A stretch of DNA of 31,809 nt from Chloromonas sp. AAM2 (Eukaryota > Chlorophyta > Chlorophyceae > Chlamydomonadales > Chlamydomonadaceae): contig QAXH01003610.1 in assembly GCA_004335635.1 (NCBI GenBank), positions 1-31,809 of the forward strand, read 5' to 3'. Each line of letters starts with the position of its first letter. Within the stretch, counting starts at the first letter, position 1. Below the pieces are notes generated by a model that saw nothing but the letters and a program-made list of their open reading frames with translations, was not told the origin of the DNA and searched no databases. The translations under genes and the position numbers were made by a program. Positions 12,145 to 23,519 of the stretch are shown piece by piece.

Positions 12145-14555
12145 CTATGCATCGCCCATCCACGTGTTGCCCGCCGCCCGCCTCTCCTCCTCTGCCTGTT
12201 GCGCCTCGAGGGCCCGGAGTGTGGGCTCCAGAATCAGGGCCGCGGACTGGGGCACTGGGCTGTTCTCCAACAAGTCCTCAATCTCCTGCAAATAAACGCC
12301 ATGTGTATCCCACGTTTGTGTGTGATGGACACGACGAGGAAACCATGAAATTTCACAGCTTTGTTGCGGATCAAGCCGGCAAGCGCATGTCCACACCATC
12401 AAGGCACCCTCTGATAAGAGAGAGAGAGAGAGAGGTAAAGAAGCATCACCGAGCCCTGCCGCACCTGCTCCGACAGCATTTCCATTTCTCTGGGCGTGCC
12501 GAGGTGTCCGATCCTGGCCAGGAAATCTTCCGTCTCCTCGATGTGCGTCACACCCATGACGTTCACGTAGTCAACCACCGCAAGCGGGTTTTCCACGTAA
12601 GCCTTCGACAGGTGCAGCACACATGCTGCTGAGAGGCTTGTCATGGGCAGCCATTTGCAGGCGGCTGGACCACACAACGGTATCGTGGTAACGCATGGTA
12701 TTGAATCACCGGGAATGAAGTCTGGAGCGTGTGGCATTGCTGTGCTGAAACGTCCAGGCGCTGTTGTTCTCGACCTGGCAGGTGATGCTCGAAGTGCATA
12801 CTATTGAATCGTCACCAAGCACAACAGTCTGGCCCAATATTCTGTTCTGCCCGCAAACTGGCAGGTGCTCAAAATGCATACCACAGTTCTGTTGTACCTT
12901 GTGGTCTTCAGGCCTGCATGCGGTGCCCTGGATTGTGATGAGGCCGTACATTTCCTCCGGAGACCAGTCAAACGTTTCACCCAGGTAGTCAAACGCCCGC
13001 ATGCGCACATCTCGGGTAACGTCCTTGTGAGGGTAGGGCAGGCGACCGACCTTGGCCTGCAGTGAAACCATGCGGCACATGGACATATGCATGTCGATAG
13101 TCGGGCGTATGTGTGTAAGTTCTTCATCTTGCAGGGTGTGTGTCGCTGGTGCTCGTCCCGAACCGGGACAGCATCATCTTACTCAGCACTATCACTGCGC
13201 TGACTGCCGCCTATGCGCGTCTGTAGATGTCGCGCCCATGCGTCACATCCCTGTCACCGTCAACAGATACTGTGCGTCAGTAGTCGAACGGATGCTTGCG
13301 TGTCCTGCAGGCTGGTACTAATCCCAGGGTGTTAACATCGTCCTTCGCACCATCACTTCAGTGAAGTGGCTGGCACCAGTTCGTACGCAAATGCGCGTCT
13401 GCAGATGCCACGCCCGCTTATCAAGCGCTCGTTTTGAAGCTAGGTGTGGCCCTCCACACCTAGGTGCGTCACACAGCGACTTAAATGTAAATGCACGTTT
13501 TAAGTCACATTCAATAGTCAATCCCCTGTCAACATCAACAGATTCAGCAGTCTTTGCCTTACTTTGGCCTACTCATCACAACAGGCACTTGGCCTGTCTT
13601 GCACGCCTGCCCACTGGCCCACCTGTCGGTTGCGCCATTCAATGTCTAGGAGCTCCTTCCGCCGCTGCTTTTCTGCCATGGCCCGCCAGTCATTCAGATC
13701 CCACGGAGGGAGCTCCGGCTGAGTCTCTGGCTCGACAGGGGGATCATCATAAACGCCGATGTGCTGGCGCCGGCTCTGCGTGCAGACCATAATACATGCA
13801 CAAGCTACGTCAAGCACAGATGCGGGTGGAGTTGGGATCGTTCTGTGCTGGCTCACTGCATGATGTCAACCATAAGCAGACATGTTTGAGTGGCTGACAT
13901 AGTGGAGCGCTGGACATAAGTTGTCCAGTTGCACCAGCATGCAGCAAAGCGGCAGATACAAGGCAATGCGCAGATGCAGGTGTACAGAAATGACATGCAG
14001 TCCCATGCTTGACCAATGTGCGTGCCTGCCAGTGCATGCATGCCAGTGTGGAGATCGGTCAATGTGTGTATTGTGGCGCACCTGTGCAGCCACAAGGTTG
14101 GACACATCGGCACGTCCCTCTATTTGCTTAAATGCTGCAAGCATCTGGTAGGCGCGATCGACAGAGCGCGTAGGTGCGCCTGACACGTCATATTCATCGT
14201 CGTTGTCTTCATTTTCGAGGTCCCATCGCGTATGGTTCCAGAACTCATCCCAGTCAGTGACCTTCTCAAACCAGTCAGGATCTTCGTAATCCGGCTCACG
14301 ATTGAAGGGGTTGTCGAGCGTGAAGAAACCCGGCTGCGAGACAAACCTCAGCAGTACTTGATGGCGCCGACCTGCTTTGAACAAAGCACAGTGCAGTTCC
14401 TCCTGCATACTCACCGTGATGGGCAAGAGTTCGTCATTTTTATCATGTATCGCTGTCACCCGTGTTAGCCGATGGGGGGCGTGCACCCTCATGGCTGTCC
14501 TTCCCATTGACTGCCTGGACGCGGGACAGCTGCCCCGTCCGGTGGAGCTAGCCAT
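12145..14555 (-). CDS. Acidic, probably plastid-targeted protein of unknown function
   Basis: Six exons in minus-strand order: 14555-14415, 14333-14082, 13775-13623, 13056-12882, 12628-12465, 12285-12145 (TAG). Phases agree at every junction and the sum is 341 aa. Start: ATG at 14553-14555 opens MASSTGRGSCPASRQSMGR, a Ser/Arg-rich stretch without acids, typical of a transit peptide. An in-frame ATG at 14583-14585 lies just upstream. The mature part is acidic and aromatic (DYEDPDWFEKVTDWDEFWNH, LENEDNDDEYD) and has a PPWDLNDW segment. A compact C-terminal region (FDWSPEEMYGLI, ENPLAVVDYVNVMG, EETEDFLARIGHLG) precedes a charged helix rich in Glu/Ala/Gln. I do not recognise the family. Plastid transcription- or translation-associated acidic proteins are one possibility by composition only. 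The donor at 12464 could instead be a GTGATG slightly downstream. Confidence 0.7.
12417..12434. repeat. AG dinucleotide microsatellite
   Basis: Nine AG units lie inside the last intron of the acidic plastid-protein gene, about 30 bases inside the 5' splice site as read on the minus strand. Confidence 0.9.
13212..13550. repeat. Intronic direct repeat; second copy carries a hairpin insertion
   Basis: Inside the third intron of the acidic-protein gene, the left copy (about 13212-13285) has ATGCGCGTCTG, AGATG, CGCCC, TGCGTCACA, CCCTGTCA and CAACAGAT in order. The right copy (about 13390-13550) has the same blocks. However, it has about 50 extra bases between CGCCC and TGCGTCACA, and more after TGCGTCACA. 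The first extra segment ends in a perfect 10-bp inverted repeat with a 4-base loop (13440-13463, arms CTAGGTGTGG and CCACACCTAG). Confidence 0.65.
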
Positions 14556-14826
14556 GTTACCGGACAAGCACCTGCCGCCCAGCATGCTAGCTGCTGTTGC
14601 CCGGAACAGGGGCTGGCAGAGAATGGACTTCTGTCCAAGGTTGTATGTTGTGAGCCCGTCAGACCCTGATCAATGACCGGGTGCTGCTACAAAGGCTAAC
14701 GGGGGCAGATGCTAAATTGGGTGATGCGTAGAAGGGCTTGTGCATGTGCTGTGCAGATGCTGCCATGTATCACAGGTACTCGCACAGGGGTCACACATGT
14801 CACAGTAAGCTAACACCTGCGTAACA

Positions 14827-15042
14827 ATGCCATCTGCACCGGGCCTGTATGCCGTCAATTTCTTGAATCAAACTGCACTCCACGACGAGGATTGACGAGT
14901 CATTGTGGCAGGTTGCAAGACAATGCAAGAGTACATGGAAGCATATATGCAGGACGATGTGCTTCTGCTAGCAGACGTGTTTGAAAGCTTCAGGGATTGG
15001 AGCATGGAGCATTTCAAACACCGCGCACCGCACCCGCTCACG
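14827..15042 (+). pseudogene. Fragment of a Polinton/PLV-type family B DNA polymerase
   Basis: One frame, broken by a TGA at 14893-14895, reads MPSAPGLYAVNFLNQ, then AGCKTMQEYMEAYMQ and DDVLLLADVFESFR. Family knowledge: protein-primed family B polymerases (DNA_pol_B_2; Polintons/Mavericks, Polinton-like viruses, linear organellar plasmids) carry a 3'-5' exonuclease segment of the form CKT..DY..LYLKTDVLLLADVFE.FR. The agreement over about 45 residues is close and includes the Tyr/Asp pattern of the third exonuclease motif. Resemblance stops after about residue 70, where a GTAAGC donor-like sequence follows. No palm-domain motif, ATPase, integrase or capsid gene is visible nearby, so this is a relic. 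It may have been captured as an exon of a host transcript, but I see no partner exons. Confidence 0.7.
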
Positions 15043-16150
15043 GTAAGCACACAACGTTTGTCTAGTAACACCCCCTTGCTGATGCCATAGCTACGGCTTT
15101 GCTTTCCATCTGCGGACGTCATGTTAGCCTCCCACACACATCATGCCAGGACAGCCACCAACGCAGGCGTGACCAGGCCAAGGCCATCCCCACCCAGCAC
15201 GGCTTGGCTGGTGTCTTGACAGCCCAGAGATCACTTTACAATTGTGACTGTGGGTTGCAGGGAGACATGCCTGATTACTATTATAATGCGTACTACACAA
15301 AGACCAAAGCTACAGATTACACCACATGCATGGTGCATGGTCCACATGCGCCGAGCGGAAACGCTAGCAAGCCATGCACGAGACTTGCTGTTCAAACAGT
15401 CATTTTTACACAAACGTCCGCTTTGTTGGCAAAGCAGAATCACAAGGGTTCGAACAACGTTTCCATGCGCCAAGTTTACTCGCAAAGGCGCATTGCATGT
15501 GACACCAAACACACGTACGGTGACAGACGCCATTTTAAAGGGGAAAAAACCCGCCCATGTTTCTACAGCACTTGCGATTGTCAAGCAACACTGTAAACGG
15601 CTCGCAAGGTTGCAGTGTGCCCTCTGCTGCTCTGTGCATGTGATCGAGTTTGCCTGATCAGCTATCCGTCTAGTCAAAGCCACACCAGCCAGCAAAGAAC
15701 GTAAGAAGGTGTCTCAAAGAAGGCACTGTATTCTTGAATGGTGCGGCACAACACAAAAAAAGAAGTTTGCCAGTTCTGTGACAATTTTTGAACACGCCAC
15801 CATGACATGGATACATAAACACACAATGTCAACTCTCTCAGAAGTAGCCAAACGCTCCCGTTCAAGAGTCACGCACAGGAACTGTCCCAGAACTGGCAAA
15901 CATCTTTTTGGTGCGCCATGTAAACTGTGATATCAACACTGATGCCAGTGCAGGCATTGCTTCACATCAACGTGGATGCTCCACATGCCTCCCTGGCATG
16001 CTCCCGTGTTCTGCAGCCTGCTAACAATCAAAGTGTCAGCCGTCACGAGTAGTTGCAGCCATCACATGGTCGTCATTTGTGGCCATTCTACAGCCTGTTG
16101 ACCACTGAGACTGTCAGTCGTCATGTGTATTTGGGGTCATCACTCCATTA
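15043..16150. other. Gene-free stretch with a mobile-element remnant
   Basis: I found no supported gene. It holds the inverted-repeat element at 15740-15915. A segment at 15261-15320 reads as a Tyr-rich peptide (MPDYYYNAYYTKTK) but matches no polymerase motif I can place. The rest resembles the other spacers of the window. The 3' UTR of the 16151-16877 gene must lie at the right end. Confidence 0.5.
15740..15915. repeat. Short inverted-repeat (MITE-like) element
   Basis: The left end has GGTGCGGCACAACAC, an A-run, then AAGTTTGCCAGTTCTGTGACA. The right end, read in reverse complement, gives GGCGCACC, an A-run, GATGTTTGCCAGTTCTGGGACA. This makes terminal inverted repeats of roughly 40 bp around a ~100-bp unique middle. 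The same terminal motif recurs at 2811-2838 and 18392-18468. There is no transposase, so it is best called a non-autonomous element. Target-site duplications were not resolved. Confidence 0.6.
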
Positions 16151-16877
16151 TCATTTGTGAGGGCCCGCGCTGAGCCTCTCTGCAAACTCCTTGAACGTTG
16201 TGTACACCACCTCTCCCATTTGGAGTCCCCCGACAAACGTATTGCGTACCAGCTCGTTCTTGAACTTGCTGGGGTCGACGATTACTGCCTTCTCGTGCCT
16301 CAGACCCCCTGAAAGGTGCATGCAGTCAATCGTCGTGCTCGTGTGAAGGATAGCGCCCTGCGCTACTAGGCTGAATGCACACTGCTCTGCGTAGAGCCTC
16401 CGTATCGACCTGTACAGTATCGACCTGTACTGACAGGTGGTGTTGGGCTCCCTTACACGCATCAACGACACTGAGCGTGGACAGCACCAACCAATGATAG
16501 GGTGAATACTGTCCCGAATTCTTTGTGCATGGCTCAGATACTGCCATGCTGCTATGAGTGAGCATGCCCACAGTGAGTACCAAGCAATAATTTGAACTGG
16601 CGCACTAGTAGAGTAGCAGTGTACGTATGCAGTGCCAAATCCATACGCAAATGTCCTGCCGGCTCTTACCTAAAAGAACGCTGGTGAAGAAGACGTTGCT
16701 GACAAGAAATCCAAACCAGCCCATGATGCCAGTGTTTGGGTGAGGGCTGCTGAAAGCGCCGTGGAAGCGCCTCCGACCGCTTCTGACAGTAGAACAACTT
16801 CTGACAACAAGTTTCTGACGGTGACAGCAGGAGGGAACACAGTGCGCGAACCACCTCGACCATGTGATGCAGCACAT
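16151..16877 (-). CDS. Small putative organelle-targeted membrane protein
   Basis: Two exons: 16877-16670 and 16308-16151. The donor at 16669 is GTAAGA and the acceptor is TTTCAG. The phase-1 join forms a Gly codon, giving 121 aa. An in-frame ATG at 16901 would add 8 residues. The first ~45 residues are rich in Arg, Ser and Cys and lack acids (RQKLVVRSCSTVRSGRRRFH), as in algal organelle targeting sequences. Then comes one hydrophobic segment, IMGWFGFLVSNVFFTSVLL, probably membrane-spanning, followed by a soluble tail with KFKNELVRNTFVGG and YTTFKEFAERL. I do not recognise the family. The length and single membrane span suit a small subunit or assembly factor of a thylakoid or inner-mitochondrial complex, which is inference. 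A 15-bp tandem duplication (16402-16430) lies in its intron. Confidence 0.55.
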
Positions 16878-17017
16878 GGCCCTAAAGGCAAAGTATTGCA
16901 TGCGAGGGGTGCTCAATTCTTTTCTCGGCTTAAGTATACAGCGATACGAAATAGCTCCTGACATACAGATCGCTGCTGTAGCCGGGTGGCCCTAACCGTC
17001 AGTGCAGTCGGGCAGCG
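16878..17017. promoter_or_regulatory. Putative bidirectional promoter
   Basis: Only 140 bases separate the proposed start codons of the small membrane protein (-) and uS13 (+). Both 5' UTRs and promoters must lie here unless extra upstream noncoding exons exist. A TTAAGTATAC block near 16930 is the only TATA-like sequence I see. Confidence 0.45.
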
Positions 17018-18262
17018 ATGGTGCAGATTGCGCGCACTGCGTTGCCCCAAAACCAGGTGTTCTACTTGGCTCTCGCGCGCATCTTTGGCATCGGGCGTGT
17101 AACCGGGCTAGAGGTTGCAGAGTCATGCGGCATCAGCAAGGAAATGAAGGTGAGCCTTGAGGTAGACCAAAACTGCGAAGGCATACACACGAGTGCACAT
17201 TGCATCTGCCAGCTCGCCACAACATCTTAGGAGTGACAACATGGGCAAGCCACAATCAAACAGGCACAGCAGCGACATGTATGCTAGCCACAGGCAAACA
17301 GCAATTCCTCGCACGCTACATGCTTCTGTCCACGGCAAACACATGCAAGTCCATGTCAATGCAAATCTGGCGCCATCCAAGTCCAAAGCTTGCTTGTTTT
17401 CAACTGAAGGCACACAAGCTTCTCCTTCAGACAAGGCTCAGCTCGCCTATCCTTTCAGAACCCTTCATGATAACGCCCAGACCATCGCCGTTTAATCCAC
17501 TTTTCTTTCATTGTGTTCAGGTCAAGGATCTTAAGGATCATCAAGTCCAGAGAGTATCTCAGTACATTCAGGATAATCATGTCGTGGGAGATGCGCTCAA
17601 ACGCTCCATTCGCGACAACATTCTCTCTTTAATACGCATGAAGACCTACCGTGGCACCAGGTGGGGACATTTGTGAGGCATGCTCAGCTTGACGACAAGA
17701 GCGTGGAAGGCTGGCTACCTGCCACCACAGTCCTTCTGTGGCTTTCACTGGCTGATGCATGACAGATATGATGATGACAGATGATTTACGGGTCCAACCC
17801 AGGAATTGTTAGCATCCTGTTACGGAATCTTTGATGTCTTGCTTGCGTTTCATGCCAGGCATGCAGACTCCAGACAGCTGGCGAGCGGTTGCGGTTCCTG
17901 GCACTAGTTTTTGCTTGATGAGAAGGACATTGGGGTAAAGCCACATATGCCACCTGGCCATTGGGCACATGGACATCTTGGCATTGATTTATAGGCATGC
18001 ACAACCCTTGGCATCGTTCAAGGAGTAAGCACAGGCTTGCCTGTGGATCAGCTGTCTTGTCTGGCACATGTGGCCCAGTGTCTCAAAGAGCTCGTCAGCA
18101 TCCTTGTTGGAATGCGAGGTGCTTGCAGTTTCCATCAGCATTGCCTGTTCTTTGACGTGCTGCAGGCACGAGCTGGGCCTGTCCATTTCTGGGCACACAC
18201 AGAGCAACAACGCCACAGCCAAGAAGCTGCGTCACCATGCAATGTATGACACCAGCAGATGA
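17018..18262 (+). CDS. Ribosomal protein uS13 (bacterial type, probably mitochondrial)
   Basis: Exons 17018-17149, 17521-17660 and 18166-18262 join in phase to 122 aa. The protein begins MVQIARTALPQNQVFYLALA with the uS13 helix-turn motif RIFGIGRVTG, then VKDLKDHQVQRV, and ends exon 2 with LIRMKTYRGTR. These match bacterial uS13 (IYGIGRTRA, VKDLTDEEV, YRGLRHRRGLPVRGQ). uS13 sits in the head of the small subunit and contacts the P-site tRNA and the large subunit. Exon 3 starts on AG+G (Arg91) and reads HELGLSISGHTQSNNATAKK, collinear with the canonical GLPVRGQxTxTNARTxK but changed at many invariant positions. There is no obvious presequence; plant mitochondrial uS13 is also unextended, hence the mitochondrial guess. 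Reading through the second donor would stop after WGHL at 17676. Confidence 0.88.
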
Positions 18263-18391
18263 TGACAAGTACGGCTGGGTGCAACAACCTGTGCTGCGGG
18301 CTGCAGCGCAAGCAACTCTTTCTGGCCGTTCCAATCCAAGTGCCCATAAGGCGCAACTGTGTGTGAATCGCAATGTAGAATGCTGAAGGTG

Positions 18392-18468
18392 GCGAAAAAA
18401 AGATGATTGCCAGTTCTGCGGCAATTCCTGTGTGACACCCAGTTCCATTGTGTGTGTTTTGAAGTGGA
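18392..18468 (+). repeat. Copy of the dispersed TGCCAGTTCTG element
   Basis: GCG, an A-run, GATGATTGCCAGTTCTGCGGC, AATTCCTGTG and CATTGTGTGTG follow the same order as the reverse complement of the right half of the 15740-15915 element (A-run, GATGTTTGCCAGTTCTG, AGTTCCTGTG, ACATTGTGTGT). It therefore extends beyond the terminus into the interior. The opposite terminus is not visible. Confidence 0.6.
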
Positions 18469-19205
18469 AACCAGTTGTTGCAACCACGTGTTATTGTGGT
18501 GCAGAGGATGGTTTGAGAGCATGAACACGGTAACCGGACTGTGCAGCACTAACACCAAGGTTCTGCCCACAGGCTTGTTTGACAACAGGCCGGACGTTCG
18601 AGGATGAGGCGACGCTGATGGCATGCTTGCAGGTTCAATCTGCGTCCATTGTCTCAGCTTATGACAGTTCAGCTAGGAATGAGTTTTGGCCAGTAGCATT
18701 GGTTTTTCCTGTGGTTCTCTTAGTTTGCCGAGTCAGTTGGCGACTGGCATGAATCATCAACTGGACCTTGCTTCCTCGGTGTACATTGCTGCAGGGTTCA
18801 GCTGGGTGAGTGTCCTTGGGGTTTTGTCCTTGTGACTAAACCAAGGGAGGGCGACAACATGTCTGACGCCAGCTTGGCAATGTTGTAATCGTTTTGGCAT
18901 CAAATGTGCGAGCCTGTCGGGCAATGCACAATGTGGGAGCCCTCCTCCACTACCATTTTGATACCAAGTGAAGGGTAGATTCTAGAAAAGAATAATTGCT
19001 GCCAAATTTAGCAACATTTAGCATGTCATGTAAATAAAATCAGAGGCTGTCTTTCGGTTTACAGAGGCCGGCAACAACTTGTTTCGATTGGCATAATCCA
19101 AATCCTAGATGGCCAGATACCGGTCTGCACGCATGTTCTTTGTTGAGTTGGTAAGCGGAACTGTTGCGTGCTATGATCATTTAAAGGCCGATCCACAAGG
19201 CAGAT

Positions 19206-19210
19206 TTACA
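19206..19210 (-). terminator. Putative poly(A) signal of POR (TGTAA on minus strand)
   Basis: TTACA on the plus strand is TGTAA on the minus strand, about 510 bases past the POR stop codon. Assignment rests on position and consensus only. Confidence 0.4.
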
Positions 19211-19716
19211 TAACACACAGGCTAGTATTACAGCAGCAGTGTTGACTCTAGCAAGTGGCTACTCAGCAACAGCCAGGCCAAGTCTGCAACTAATGGCAGG
19301 TAGAAACCCGCTCTGAGCAGGCCAAGAAAAACAAGAATTCTGTTGTTCATTTCATTTGTCAACACAAAACTGGTAGGCTTGGGTTGTGAAACACACTCAG
19401 TCAGTCAAGAGTAATGCATCAAAAGAATTGTGATTGGTTCACGCCACACAAACAACGAAATTCCCTGTACTCGATGCACAGGACAGTACATTGTGACGGT
19501 GGTAGCTGCAAGAAAACCCCACGGGTCAGGCTTAGTCATTGTCCGCCACTCCTATGTTCCCAACGCAAAGCAGACACGGCAATGTGGTTGTCCAGCCGAA
19601 TCCAAACCTTATGGTTGCCTTGCCAGGCCACGCAAGGGCCACCATCTGTCATCTAAAAGCTCGTCATGCCCTCCTTTAAAGCAGTGGTCCTCTCACAGAA
19701 TCCATTGCGCATGCAT

Positions 19717-23519
<3,803 letters not shown>

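Larger units (their letters stand above)
18263..19716. other. Intergenic stretch between convergent uS13 and POR
   Basis: This is downstream of two converging genes and contains their 3' UTRs. TGTAA occurs at 18886 and in TGTAAATAAAATC near 19030 (+). TTACA, a minus-strand TGTAA, is at 19206. A dispersed repeat copy lies at 18392-18468. The frame at 19430-19891 (+) overlaps the last POR exon antisense and shows no domain. No gene is supported. Confidence 0.55.

Noticed and set aside
15261..15320. Second polymerase fragment (Tyr-rich MPDYYYNAYYTK)
   Set aside because: It superficially resembles the YYT region after the exonuclease domain, but no further polymerase residues align.
17661..17676. 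uS13 ending at 17676 (…RGTRWGHL)
   Set aside because: A GTGGGG donor follows RGTR, and a phase-matched third exon at 18166 restores a collinear uS13 C-terminus, so the read-through ending is not needed.
17867..17916. Alternative uS13 exon 3 beginning RHAD
   Set aside because: It fits the phase and the first residues (GCATGCAGAC), but the following residues have no uS13 resemblance. GCATGCAG is a very common string in this DNA.
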